Translations under genes and position numbers: made by a program | The notes under the pieces: generated by a model | What the model saw: only the letters and a program-made list of their open reading frames with translations | Database searches by the model: none | What the model was told of the DNA's origin: nothing | Assembly: GCA_003260075.1 (NCBI GenBank) | Contig: QLIY01000110.1 | Coordinates: 61,566-125,565 of the forward strand | DNA length: 64,000 nt | Direction: 5' to 3' | Origin: Phallusia mammillata | Lineage: Eukaryota > Chordata > Ascidiacea > Phlebobranchia > Ascidiidae | Shown here: positions 41,286 through 52,349 of the stretch, in pieces | Position numbering within the stretch: the stretch's first letter is position 1 | How the letters are laid out: every line of letters begins with the position of its first letter

Positions 41286-43613
41286 TAAGGTAATTTGAGT
41301 TCGTTTTCCACACATTTGATAGTGTTCTGTGTTTTTGTTGTTGGACATCGATAAAACCAACTTTTTATGATGTCAGCGAGCACTTAAGGTGTAGTTTCAT
41401 ATACTGGATAATCTATGCATTACACACAGACATAAAAAAATTTGCGACAAAAGTTCGTTGCAAAGATTTTGACCATTATGGCCAATGTACAAAAGGATAG
41501 CACTTTCTGTTCTTAAAATTGTACTGAAATATTTATCTCATGAATGAAAAAGTGTTTTGCTACTCTAACAAAATCAGATTTATGTTTATCTGCACATGTG
41601 TTAGAATATTGAAAATTATTGCAAGGTGAAGTTTAATTCTTTATATTTTTGTTTCTTTTTTGGGGGATAAAAAGTGTCAAATTTTAAATGATTTGTCGTC
41701 GTCATGAATCATGAGAAGATCCCTAAATGTAGATCAACACCATGAACTGTCGATGTGTGTTTTTTAAATCATTTTTGACAGGTAAACGACAATGCAATTT
41801 TAAGGGAAAAGGGTTCTAACCATATTTGACGATTATAAGCGATGCAACAACAAAGAAACGTAAAAAAAGTGATAAAAAAAGTTCTTGAAATGACAATTAT
41901 GTATAAGTTACAATCCACCTGCAGAGAGTGCTTCAATGACCATTTCAAATAATTGGTTTATATTTCGCCATACCATTTGGACATGGTCATTTGGTACATT
42001 AACCGAATGAACCACTTAACCCATCCAATCAGAGTTGCAAACTGGCCTGACATTGGAGCCCCAACACGGCCCGAACCCGAAAGTACTCGAAACACGTCCC
42101 GAACAGGAATCGTTTTTAAGAATCCCGTTTAGGCCCCAAAGTTTGATTGACAGGTCTATACATTGCAAATTTATTTTTGTGCTATTGTGCTATTATGTTG
42201 TTTTTTTTCCAAGCGAAATAAACTCAATTCAGTTTGCATGTTTGAGCTTGCTAATTAAAGAAACTAGGTCTTTGTAGAAAAGTTCTTTGCACTGTAAAAT
42301 AATAACTTTTTGCGTGAATTCAACTGCAAGCTGTAATCTTTACTTCGACAAATGGAAGTAACACGAGAAAGTTGATATTCCTTGAAATAACACCACTACT
42401 ATGTGCTGTTATCATTTGTTTGGTTGCTGCCGAAAAAACTGAGGTAGCACGTGGCATTCGTGTTGTTTCGCAAAATCGTGTCAAGCTTTTGGCAGAAAAT
42501 CATGCTAGCGACTTTTTAAGGGTTTAGTAGTGACACGATCCAACGTCGCTAATGTATCCCAATGTGTAACCGATTCTTGTATGAATGAAAAAGCCCAAGG
42601 CCATAGGCACCGAGTAGGTGGTGGCGAGTGGCGCCGTCACCTTGATTTTGTCCAGCACGGTAGCACCATGGATATTTTGGTTTGATTGTCGCGGTTTTGC
42701 ACGAATCATCGTAAAATCTGAAGAAAATCTGGAACGACTTTGCTTTAAAAACAAGCGTGCTGCCAAAAAGAAACAAAACGTTCCTTACAACTACCAAATT
42801 TATAGCTTAGCTTATCGATTTAAGCAAAACACATATCCTACACCTTATTCAGGGGGGGGGGCTGTGCTGCTACGATTTGTATCACCGGCGAAAGAAACTC
42901 AACTCAACAACCTGTTTTGGATTAGTACCTTGTTTTTGACGTTAATCACATAACTGTTTGCTGTTACAGTGCGAATGTTTTGTAATAAATGGTTATCTCC
43001 GGTGATATAAACCAACGACAAATTTACGAAACATGTTTTAAACGTTGCTAAACCAATCATAAACGTTACAGCAACGTGTTTCGAAATATTTATTTTTTCA
43101 AACATTTTGTTTTATTTTGACGAACGTTGCATTCTATTGAAAATTTGTTGGGCTATGGGTTTGAGTTCTTATGGTTGAACGCATTAGTGAGGTCATATTT
43201 TTCGCTCGCCATCTTGTAATTTTGTAGTACTCGGCGCCAATATGCCTTGGGGCAATACAAATGAAATATAAAGCCTGTAAATATCTTCCTCAGGTACGAG
43301 GTCTCATTAATGAATAAGAAAGCATAACTGTAGCTTGTAGTTAAAGGTTTTAAGGCTAGCTCATTCAAGACAAGCTGAAATCTTTTAAATATCGGACAGA
43401 TAACATGAAACAAAAGGTTGTTTGTAAGAAGTTGTATTAATTAGTTCGAGTGAAAAACATTGCATATGAGGGTCTAGTAAACCTAGCATGCTTTATCTTG
43501 CAAATCGATCTTGAAAGCAAAGATCGAAATCAGCAATACCTAAGTTTATGTTGTGCTTTAAAACCCAGGTTATTAAAGGTCTACACCCCAATGTAGCCTA
43601 CTTCTTTAAAACT
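41286..43613. other. Spacer between fucosyltransferases A and B
   Basis: The first 450 bases after copy A resemble 47260-47700, the flank of an A-type relic. A CGGGC-type repeat fragment lies at about 42035-42160. From about 42360 the sequence matches the 5' flank of copy C (from about 54985), but B carries about 600 extra bases (about 42600-43230) absent from C, with a 10-G tract (42852-42861) inside. No gene is supportable. Confidence 0.65.
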
Positions 43614-44808
43614 ATGAACCGGTACTTGAAATGGCAAACTGGCATAGTGCTGGTTTTCTGTGGATTTGTGGTTTGCATGTCCTATTATCTGCTGGCAGAA
43701 ATAAAAGAAAACAGGAAATTTCGCGTGATGAGTGATGACGCAGCAACAAAAACAAAGACAGGGGTTACAAATCAAAACAACAGGGCCGTCCACCACGTCC
43801 AATCAGCAATAAGGTTGAGTAAAGCTTAATAATCTGATGACATGGCATTGAATGTCATTTTCATCCAGCTTATACATTCACAGCGGTTTAGTAAGAAAGC
43901 AAAGGTTCAAATTTCGATCACATTTACACGCTTTAATATTACTTAAGATTTTATGCATAAACATACATTCTACACAACACAAAGTGCTTTACATGCAACA
44001 ACCTAATGGCCCGTTTGCTAGCCCTTACCTAGCCTCTTAAAACTTGTGTTCTGTAGTAAACACCTGCTCTTTTGTCACAGATCCCATTGTGTCACACCTA
44101 TAGCATAGTTGTCTTACAATTGTACAAAAACATGTCAGTTAATACTAGAGATGCACCGAAGTTTCGGTTGGCCGAAACATTTCGGTGTTTTCCGATGTTT
44201 CGGTTTCGACCCGAACTTTCTTAAAAATTCAGCCGAAGCTAAACTTTTTGATTGCATGGAATTATTACCTAAACTTTCATTTTCGGCAGTACGAAACATC
44301 ATAAATTAAGTGTTTGTTGTATCTATAAAATACAAGCCACGTTGTCTGTAAAATCTTACCAGTTTAGTAAAGCTTCCGCGTTGTAAAAGTGATTTTGGTT
44401 TGTCAAAATTGAGTTTACTCGCACCAACAACACAAGATTCAGCTGAAAACATCCATGGAAGCGGGGTTTTTAGGTTTGGCCTGATTCGGCCGGAAATATT
44501 GGGCCTCGTGGCCGAATATTCGGTTTCGGCGCAAACCTTTTTAGGCGGCTTCAGTGCATCAGTAGTTAAAACCGTTTACAAGTGGGCCATGTGCTGGTAG
44601 GATATAATATACTGAACAGGCGTTTTGTTCACTAGGTTGCATATTTAATTTGTCGTTCAACTGGTGTAATGATAAACATTATGTGTAATTCTAAAGCAAT
44701 AGGTAAATGTTTAAACTTGTCACCACTATTCAAATTGAAAATCTACATTTTGATGCAGACAAACCAACGAGGATTGGACTTACTTGAAACCGCCGATGAT
44801 TTATCTAA

Positions 44809-44893
<85 letters not shown>

Positions 44894-46870
44894 ACAATTG
44901 ACCCTGCAAATATGCACAGAAGCGATGCTGTGGTAATTCGATTCGATCGGGCCTTTGAGCAGAACCAATTTACAAAACCAAAATACAGGTGAAAAGGACG
45001 TAAGCAAAGGTTTTTATAGTTTTTGTTATTTTGATATCCCTTTGTATGGCTAAACAAAATCGATGCAAAAACTAACATTAAAAAATGGTGTTACGGAAGT
45101 GTAGGTGACGTGTGTTTTTTCTTCGCTTTTATCTTTGGTGCGTTTCTTATCTTTCATTGCGCGGTCAGTCAATTTAGTTTGCTTGGCTTTCAGTTGATAA
45201 ATGATCGTCTGTGTAAAGAAACTTTTAGCTGTTTCTAAATTCAATCCCTTTTATTGCTTTCCATAGACACTGAACATGCTTTTTAGCGAAATTAATTTCT
45301 TTTTATAAAACTGTCAACTTTAACCTGCAAATAAAATTTTTTGTGTGATAACAAATTATACATTTATAAATGAAAGATTTAAAATGCCATTTTTAGATTA
45401 TACGCTTTTAAAACACATGGCTTTAATAAAAAAACTAAAATAAACAAAAAGTGTTTTGCCTGTTCATGCCCAATACACCCATTTAAAAACAAATTGCATT
45501 TCTGCTAAATCTAATCAAATTACCAACCTAAAGGAACACTAGAAATGTAAATATTTTTTATGAAAAGAAGGGAAAATAAAAAATCAGAAGATAGTACAAA
45601 TTTTAAAAAGAAAAAAAGTCTCTATGGTGTCCATGTCCAAATCGTTTAACAAGCCGATGTTTCATTTGTCTAAATTTTACCTAAACTTTTATCGAACAAA
45701 TCTTTGTTTTTTTTAAGGCGGCAAGACCAAATGTACGTATTTTTAAGCTTGGAACCTTCGTGGCCTTTTTACAACCATGACTTTAGTTTCGTAAACAAAG
45801 GTTTCTTCAACTGGACGATGACATACAGACGAGATTCGGATATCTATTTCCCATATTTTACAATGGTGCGTAGAAACAATCTTTTGTTTTAGTAAAACCA
45901 TTCACTTTTATCCTGCTTCAAAACCTCGGTTAAACCAGATTCGGTTGATCCTTCGTATAATTTTGACAAAACTTGAGGTACAAATATATGATTGTAGTGT
46001 CCTAAGGCTTTACCTAATCGACATCGGTTAATTCGTTTTTCGCCTAATCCGAAGGAATTGAATTGTTTAAAAAAGTCCGGATTAACTGATGTTTACTGTA
46101 TTACCGAAATGGCAAGTTTGTTTTTAATCTTATATGCACGTTTTATATTTGCAGCCCACTTTAATAGATGATGATAGGCAGCGTAGACGTTTTTACGGAC
46201 AAAATGCAGTTGAACAAGTGTTAAGCAAGAAAACGTCGCAGTTCACAGCTCTAGTGGCGATAGGACGCTGCGAAGGTGGGGATGGTCCGGTCAACAGACT
46301 GAAATATGTTCAAGCTATGGAAAAATCAGGGCTTCGCATTGAAAAACGTGGCGGTTGCTACAACAACAAATTTCGACGTCCTTGGAACTCGAATATTTTC
46401 CGATATTATGCCGGAACTTTCAAGTTCTTTCTGGCATTTGAAAATGGATATCACTGTCGAGATTATGTTACAGAAAAGGTTTGGAACAATTCCTTAAAAT
46501 CTGGCACCGTGCCAGTCATATGGGGAGCACCAAAAGGGGACATTGGAAAAATTTTACCACCAGGATCATATATACACACCGATGACTACGAAAGTCCGAA
46601 GCAGCTAGTTGACTATTTGAACTACTTAAACTCAAACGCAACAGCATACTCTGAGTACTTTAACTGGAGAAGAAGAGGGGGGGGGGGGGGGGGGGGCCTG
46701 ACCAGGTCGCGTGGAATCGAAAAAGAGCCACAGGTTATGAAATGTTATGTGACAAGTTATGCGAAATGAAGAAGTTTGGCAATGTTTCAAAAATCTACCA
46801 TTCGTTTAAAGATTGGTATATCAACCAAGATAATCCGGAGTGCTTTAAAATAACCGAGACAAACTGGTAA
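43614..46870 (+). CDS. Alpha-(1,3)-fucosyltransferase, copy B (GT10)
   Basis: Same family and gene plan as copy C. Exons: 43614-43813 (tail MNRYLKWQ and anchor TGIVLVFCGFVVCMSYYLLA), 44759-44988, 45718-45865, 46155-46870. Donors and acceptors are GT-AG and the phases are 2, 2, 0. Exon 3 reads FFNWTMTYRRDSDIYFPYF. Exon 4 has GRCEGGDGP, EKRGGCYNN, the GT10 motif FLAFENGYHCRDYVTEK and VPVIWGAPKGDI. The stop follows ITETNW. Two G tracts damage the model. 81 G at 44810-44890 replaces about 65 coding bases of exon 2 (copy C intact at 57090-57160). 20 G at 46677-46696 shifts exon 4 after FNWRRR, and the correct frame resumes at WNRKRATGYEM. Both are assembly fills by comparison with copy C, so I call the gene probably functional. 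A MITE lies in intron 1 (44146-44564). Confidence 0.88.
44146..44564. mobile_element. hAT-type MITE in intron 1 of fucosyltransferase B
   Basis: The ends TAGAGATGCACCGAAG and CTTCAGTGCATCAGTA form an inverted repeat. Flanks GTTAATAC (44138-44145) and GTTAAAAC (44565-44572) are an 8-base target duplication with one mismatch. The interior is rich in TTTCGG and CCGAA blocks. It is non-coding. Confidence 0.87.
44810..44890. other. 81-G tract replacing part of exon 2 of fucosyltransferase B
   Basis: Coding sequence reads PPMIYLT up to the tract and resumes near TTxDxANMHRSDAVVIRF after it. In copy C the intervening 65 or so bases encode YGYLEPHFNPAIIETALGHK. The tract fills a gap in the assembly. 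Confidence 0.9.
46677..46696. other. 20-G tract in exon 4 of fucosyltransferase B
   Basis: The tract follows FNWRRR. The true frame resumes with AWNRKRATGYEML, as in copy C (FLWNRKRATGYEML). At most a few real bases are missing, so this is an inserted homopolymer. Confidence 0.88.
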
Positions 46871-47223
46871 TAATGTCAAAGCATAAGCGAATAATTGATG
46901 CCGTGACTGTCGTACACTATATGTACTGCAAACCGCCTGATCTGCTCCAAAGCGATGTTTCTGAAATTGGAAATCAAGGAGTTCGTTAGAATACATCATT
47001 CGTGTGCTGTGTATTTCCAAGATTTGGCGGTTGTCTTTGGATTGGTTGAATTTTTTGTGTGTGAAGCACTCAGTATTTTTATAGTAATAGCGTTTGTTTA
47101 TTTGTTACTGTTTTAAAAAATGACTTTAAAAATTCCGCCAACTTTTCATATTGAAGAGACAACCAAGTAGAACAAATTGTGACATTTGGACAAAAGAAAA
47201 TCCAAATGAGTCTTGTTAAATGC
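46871..47223. other. 3' flank of fucosyltransferase B
   Basis: The first 50 bases resemble the sequence after the copy C stop (59255-59300), then similarity ends. No gene is supportable. Confidence 0.5.
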
Positions 47224-47286
47224 AACCAAGACAATCTACAAAGCATTAAAATCACCATAATTAATAATTGGTGGAAATGCGGTTAA
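47224..47286 (+). pseudogene. Relic of the 3' end of an A-type fucosyltransferase
   Basis: The frame reads NQDNLQSIKITIINNWWKCG then TAA, closely matching the C-terminus of copy A (NQDNLQCFEITDANWWKRG). Similarity continues through the 3' flank (47287-47700 against 41286-41700, for example TTTGTTTTCCACACATTTAA). No upstream A-type exon remains between it and copy B. It is a leftover of a deleted gene. Confidence 0.85.
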
Positions 47287-47652
47287 TAAGTAAATTTGAA
47301 TTTGTTTTCCACACATTTAATAGTGTTCTGTGTTTTCGTTGTTGAAAGTCGATAAAACCAAGTTTGTATGATGCCAGCAAGCATTTATGACGTTGTTTCA
47401 TATACTGGATGATCTATGCATTACACAAACAGACATAAAAATATTTGCGCCAGAAGTTAATTGCAAAGATTTTTTACCACCATGGGCGCCGGCAAGTACC
47501 AATGTACAAAAGGATGGCACTTGCTGTTCTTAAAATTGTATTGAAATAAGTTTACCTGCATATGTCATGAGGTGCAAGAATATGGAAAATTATTGGAAGT
47601 TGCAATTTAATGTTTTGTACCTTTGTTTCTGTTTTTTTTTTGAGAAAAAAAT

Positions 47653-47877
47653 GTCAATGTTTCATTTTACCAAAAAAATTACCCAAACAATGTTTCCTAA
47701 TAATGACAGTTATGTATAGTTATGATCCACCGGCAGTGCTTCAATGACCAAAAAGCAAACCTTATGGGGGGGGGGTCAATGTTTCATTTTGCCAAAAAAA
47801 TTACCCAAACAATGTTTCCTAATAATGACAGTTATGATCCACCGGCAGTGCTTCAATGACCAAAAAGCAAACCTTAT
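47653..47877. repeat. Direct duplication around a G tract
   Basis: About 112 bases at 47653-47765 recur at 47776-47877 around 10 G (47766-47775). The second copy lacks ten bases (TTATGTATAG-type) present in the first. It lies in the flank of the A-type relic. Confidence 0.85.
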
Positions 47878-47951
47878 TTAATAGCACAGTATTCAAACAA
47901 TTGGTTTATATTTAGACATGGTCATTTACCTCTTGGCCAAGGTAATTTACA

Positions 47952-48280
47952 GACCGACGTCGCAATCCATAACTCTTTATTCGTCGTCTTAAAGTTCTTT
48001 TGCTCAAGTAAATATCGTAGTATTTAGACATGAACTCCCTAATAGTGCAGTATTAAACCCTTTAAGAAAATCCCTTTTGATGACAAGTTCTTCAGGAATA
48101 ACAGTTAAACCGCAATGTGGGCAAAACTTATACGCCAACCTAATTTGGCAGGCGCAAGTAGTGCAAACAAAGTCATCAGTGTCAGATAATGGATCCATTA
48201 TTAGCTTCTTTTTAATAGCACCGCTTCACAAATTTCTCAGTCCTAGCATCATCCACAACGTACAAGTTGATAATTTATAA
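47952..48280 (-). pseudogene. Broken copy of the integrase-element N-terminal region
   Basis: The minus strand encodes MDPLSDTDDFVC, a zinc-ribbon-like stretch CTTCACQIRLAYKFCPHCG, then loses frame after VIKRDFLKGF through a one-base change relative to the copy at 48383-48781. Sequence identity to that copy continues below the break, so this is a frameshifted duplicate. Confidence 0.8.
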
Positions 48281-48304
48281 CACTTCTTCTGTCGCAAATA
48301 ACTC

Positions 48305-48380
48305 TATGCCTAAAATAAGTTAACCTGAAGACAGGGCCGGATTAACACCATTAGAGGCCCTAAGCACTAAAACAATTTNT
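48305..48380. repeat. Fragment of a GGGCCGGATTAACACC repeat at a single-N join
   Basis: The block AGGGCCGGATTAACACCATT and the following GGCCCTAAGCAC look like the end of a further hAT MITE family. It stops at the single N (48379), a contig join. Confidence 0.5.
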
Positions 48381-48382
48381 AT

Positions 48383-48781
48383 TTCGTTCATTAGTTTTGC
48401 TATGCGATTTCGCGACATCGTGTACCCCTCCAATCTAAGACTCTGCCACATACTTCTGTAGCCCAACATACACGAGGAACTGTCCAGTTTTTGGCGTATT
48501 ACATGAATAATCGCAGTCTCATCTACCGGTGCAGACCGACGTCGCAATCCATAACTCTTTATTCGTCGTCTCAAAGTTCTTTTGCTCAAGTAAATTCCGT
48601 GATATTTAGACATGAACTCCCTAATAGTGCAGTATTTGAACCCTCTAAGAAAATAACTTTTGATGACAAGTTCTTCAGGAATAACGGTTGAACCGCAATG
48701 TGGGCAGAACTTATACGCCAACCTAATTTGGCAGGCGCAAGTAGAGCAAACAAAGTCATCAGTGTCAGATAATGGATCCAT
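48383..48781 (-). CDS. N-terminal part of an integrase-core transposable element protein (partial)
   Basis: The minus strand reads from MDPLSDTDDFVC through a CxxC...CxxC zinc ribbon (CSTCACQIRLAYKFCPHCG), a helix-turn-helix-like region (SKRTLRRRIKSYGLRRRS) and a segment with GYRSMWQSLRLEGYTMSRN. It is cut at a single N (48379), after which unrelated repeat sequence follows. This arrangement precedes the integrase core in a family of uncharacterised animal proteins with NQRIEAWW motifs. The core at 50942-51441 is probably the other half of such an element, but the two are in the wrong order to be joined here. Confidence 0.75.
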
Positions 48782-48949
48782 TATTAGCTTCTTTTTAATC
48801 GGACCGTGTCAGAAATTTCTCAGACCTAGTATCATCCACAACGTACAAGTTGAAATTTAAAATGTTAATATAAACGATATTTTAGCAAACTAAATTTGTA
48901 GGAGGGAATTAGATTTGAATATCGACAAAAAATTGCACAGGACAAAAAA

Positions 48950-49240
48950 GGTTGGGAACCATTGGCCTAAAATAAGTTAACCTGTAGACCAGGGGTCTTC
49001 AACCTTTTTGGCTCAATCGCCCCCTTGTTAAGGCACTGTCTCCAAATCGCCCCCATGAGATTGTTATTTGTATGAAAGTTCAACACGAAAAGGTTGAAGA
49101 CCACGAAAGCTTCAGTTAACAGCTAAAACCTAATTTAATTGCTACTACAACNGATTTGAATCTCGACAAAAAGAGGTGTACAGGACAAAAAAGGTTGGGA
49201 ACCACTGGCCTAAAATAAGTTAACCTGTAGACTAACCACG
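48950..49240. repeat. Patchwork of hAT MITE ends around a single N
   Basis: GGTTGGGAACCATTGGCC at about 48950 and GGTTGGGAACCACTGGCC at about 49193 are two copies of one repeat end. Between them, CAGGGGTCTTCAACCTTTTT and GGCTCAATCGCCCCC (48991-49060) belong to the family at 19171-19941. A single N at 49152 marks another contig join. Confidence 0.6.
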
Positions 49241-49740
49241 TTATCCACAAACATATTTTGTAAATAACACATTTTTGGGGACTTTGTGGGTTTATACGTC
49301 CACGTAAATATTATAACAAACCCTAAACTAAACTGTTATTTCCAGCATTGTACCAGCAACTATACAAACTGCTGATCCAGCACCATGGCTCCTTTTTATC
49401 TGTACACTGAATCCAATTGTCAAACCTATAGTCATAACAGCCTTTACAAATTAACTGTACTGTATACAGGAAAAGTTTTGATGTGCTTCGCCTTTTTAAT
49501 ATGATTCGCCTTTTTAATGTGTTTTGCTTTTTTAATGCGTTTCGCTTTTTTAATGTGTTTCACTTTTGTAATGTGTTTCGCTTTTTTAATGTGTTTCGCT
49601 TTTTTACTGTGTTTCACTTTTGTAATGTGTTTCACTTTTTTAATGTGTTTTAATTATTTAATGTATTGTGCTTCACTTTTTTGTTGTGTTTTACATTTTT
49701 TCATGTGTTTCAAACGTGGCCGCTATGGGCCACCGTATAA
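49217..49740. repeat. Interspersed repeat carrying an 18-base minisatellite, copy 1
   Basis: The leading part (TTTTGTAAATAACACATTT, TACGTCCACGTAAATATTAT) recurs at 52375-52445. Next comes an array of units close to TTTCGCTTTTTTAATGTG (about 49487-49700), then CGTGGCCGCTATGGGCCACC, all in the same order as in copy 2. Reading the array as protein gives a KHIKKA repeat, which is meaningless. Confidence 0.85.
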
Positions 49741-50078
49741 AAAGGAAGCACAAGGTTTAATAATATGGTTAATTCGTATTATTTCGACGGTTTTATTGGC
49801 TTGACTACCAAATGATCTTCCAATCCTTTAACTTTCATATGTGCAACTAGGGTGGTGTTTAAAACTACGAGCCCGCCTAGCCCACTCAGTTATGGACGAA
49901 ACAGGGGTTAAACAAGCTTCTTATCAGATAAAAACAAGGCTAACGGGTCAAGTGGGCTTCTGACAAATCTGTTGTACAGTTTTAGACGTTACAGAAACGT
50001 CAGTGTACACAATACGGTGCATGGGCTCCTCTAAAATACGCAATCCACGCAAGCTACGTAATTTATACGCAATCTACT

Positions 50079-50293
50079 TGACGTTTAGGGTCTGGGTGAG
50101 GGTTTATAATAAAAATAACACTATAATTTAATTTTAGATGCCCAGTTTAGGCTTAATATGTGTGTGTTGAGAGTGGTACCAAATACTGTATGGTGCCGCA
50201 TGTTACCACTTTAGAAAATTAAGCCCAAAAGGTATCGGAGATTAAATTATATAGTTATTCTTGTTATAAACCCTCACCCAGACCCTAATAGTC
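50079..50293. mobile_element. Inverted-repeat element, copy 1 (truncated at an N)
   Basis: GGGTCTGGGTGAGGGTTTAT at 50088 is matched by its complement ATAAACCCTCACCCAGACCC near 50268-50287. The roughly 206-base body appears identical to copy 2. It ends at the single N (50294). It is probably a foldback MITE. Confidence 0.85.
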
Positions 50294-50329
50294 NAATCTA
50301 CTTATAAAACGTATGCAACTTTTAAAAAT

Positions 50330-50567
50330 GTTGACGGTTAGGGCTTTCAGGGTCTGGGTGAGGGTTTATAATAAAAATAACACTATAATTTAATTTTAGA
50401 TGCCCAGTTTAGGCTTAATATGTGTGTGTTGAGAGTGGTACCAAATACTGTATGGTGCCGCATGTTACCACTTTAGAAAATTAAGCCCAAAAGGTATCGG
50501 AGATTAAATTATATAGTTATTCTTGTTATAAACCCTCACCCAGACCCTAATAGTCCTAACCGTCAAC
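50330..50567. mobile_element. Inverted-repeat element, copy 2 (complete)
   Basis: GTTGACGGTTAGGG at 50330 pairs with CCTAACCGTCAAC ending at 50567, followed inward by GGGTCTGGGTGAGGGTTTAT and its complement. Total length is 238 bases, with no coding capacity. A diverged end fragment (CCCGACCCTAATAGCCCTAA) appears near 56866-56886. Confidence 0.88.
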
Positions 50568-50941
50568 ATCTTAGTTAATTTTTTTAGTAGATTGCGTATA
50601 GATTGTGTAGAATTCAAGCCTTCTCACAAATTCTACCTTACAGTCTCTTGACTGGCAGAATGAGATAGCCGGTTTCACATGCACTTTATTTTCAGTGATT
50701 TAAAACGGATTTTTGACCACCTTATTTAAATAGAATCAAAACGTCACAATTACAAACAGTCCAAACAATTTACCTTATATCACATAAAATTATCCACTTC
50801 AGCAAAGTTTAATACAACACCACAGACTTAGATACTGCTGAAACAATGACTGGGCTCCACGTGCAGAGACAAAAAACCGAGAAAGCAGGACGCACATAAA
50901 GTTGGCAGTTATGTCGTCACAATGAACGTATAGGTCACGGG

Positions 50942-51441
50942 TTACAACGGCGGGAAAAGTTTTGTTGTCTTTGCGAAGTCCATCTCCTTGTTCAGTACAT
51001 TTGAAAAGCAAAACCACAACGCTTCCATTTGTATTTGGTTTCCTGGGGTAAAAATTTCTTTTTCGATTAGATCCTTAAACAAATTAATCCACCACGTTGT
51101 GCAACTTCTTCGCAAAAACGACCACCAGGCTTCGATACGTTGATTGTGCGGAGATGTTCCGTAAATGTGCGCGGATAAAGAGTTATTGAGGTAACACTGC
51201 GCAGCTGCAACATGTACGTTTTCGGTCCCACAGTCTGACCGCACTTTTCGCGGGAAGCCCTCTACAGACATTACGGTTTTCAGAAAAAGGTGTGCTACCA
51301 CGAAGGGATTATTATTTGATCTTAAAACTGCTAGCCACATTATTTTACGACTCCAACCGTCAATGCAACCATGTATTGCAAAACCGTATGGTTTTAGCTT
51401 GTCGTAACCATCTATATGCCAACAGTGGTTTGGTCCTTCGT
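50942..51441 (-). CDS. Integrase-core domain of a transposable element (partial, cut by gap)
   Basis: Minus-strand frame running out of the N gap. HIDGYDKLKPYGFAIHG and DGWSR (about 51400-51350) contain the first catalytic Asp, SDCGTENVHVAAA the second, and NQRIEAWWSFLRRSC the catalytic Glu. All three acidic residues of the DDE triad are present, so this piece is not obviously dead. It matches the family of animal integrase-core proteins with a WHIDGYDKLKPYG motif. The 5' part lies in or beyond the gap at 51442-52050, and an N-terminal half from the same kind of element is at 48383-48781. Confidence 0.85.
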
Positions 51442-52050
51442 NNNNNNNNNNNNNNNNNNNNNNNNNNNNNNNNNNNNNNNNNNNNNNNNNNNNNNNNNNN
51501 NNNNNNNNNNNNNNNNNNNNNNNNNNNNNNNNNNNNNNNNNNNNNNNNNNNNNNNNNNNNNNNNNNNNNNNNNNNNNNNNNNNNNNNNNNNNNNNNNNNN
51601 NNNNNNNNNNNNNNNNNNNNNNNNNNNNNNNNNNNNNNNNNNNNNNNNNNNNNNNNNNNNNNNNNNNNNNNNNNNNNNNNNNNNNNNNNNNNNNNNNNNN
51701 NNNNNNNNNNNNNNNNNNNNNNNNNNNNNNNNNNNNNNNNNNNNNNNNNNNNNNNNNNNNNNNNNNNNNNNNNNNNNNNNNNNNNNNNNNNNNNNNNNNN
51801 NNNNNNNNNNNNNNNNNNNNNNNNNNNNNNNNNNNNNNNNNNNNNNNNNNNNNNNNNNNNNNNNNNNNNNNNNNNNNNNNNNNNNNNNNNNNNNNNNNNN
51901 NNNNNNNNNNNNNNNNNNNNNNNNNNNNNNNNNNNNNNNNNNNNNNNNNNNNNNNNNNNNNNNNNNNNNNNNNNNNNNNNNNNNNNNNNNNNNNNNNNNN
52001 NNNNNNNNNNNNNNNNNNNNNNNNNNNNNNNNNNNNNNNNNNNNNNNNNN
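51442..52050. other. Assembly gap (609 N)
   Basis: Run of undetermined bases. It interrupts the integrase-core coding sequence on the left and a GCGGCCCGCG-type repeat on the right. Confidence 1.
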
Positions 52051-52347
52051 CGGCCCGCGGGCCGCATGCAGCCCTTCATTAAAGGTTGTGCGGCCCGCAG
52101 AGACGCTTGGATTTCAAAAGTACTGGCAAACGAGTCCAATTATTACATATTTTTGAGCTGATTAATGCGCCTGATGCTAGTTTTCTGCGATCTGGCAAAA
52201 TGTGGCTAGAATCAAATACGAATTATACTTGTAGTTAAGCATATTTGGTAAGAAACAAAGCAAAATCACTTTGTGTTATGCACATGTGCGGCCCGCGATC
52301 CAATTTTGACATTTATGATTGGCCCTACAGTAACAAAGGTTGCCCAC
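52051..52347. mobile_element. 3' part of a hAT-like repeat with GCGGCCCGC blocks
   Basis: It begins in the gap, contains CGGCCCGCGGGCCGCATGC, GTGCGGCCCGCAGAGAC and GTGCGGCCCGCGATCC, and ends AAAGGTTGCCCACCCCTGC, a common hAT MITE terminus. The left end is lost in the gap. Confidence 0.7.
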
Positions 52348-52349
52348 CC

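Noticed and set aside
44743-45078. Poly-proline or poly-glycine proteins encoded by the G tracts (also 40541-40860 and 44801-45007)
   Set aside because: They are translations of homopolymer gap fill and have no homologous counterpart in the other fucosyltransferase copies.
49444-49804. Repetitive KHIKKA or FAFLMC proteins
   Set aside because: They are readings of the 18-base minisatellite on either strand; the repeat period happens to be a multiple of three.
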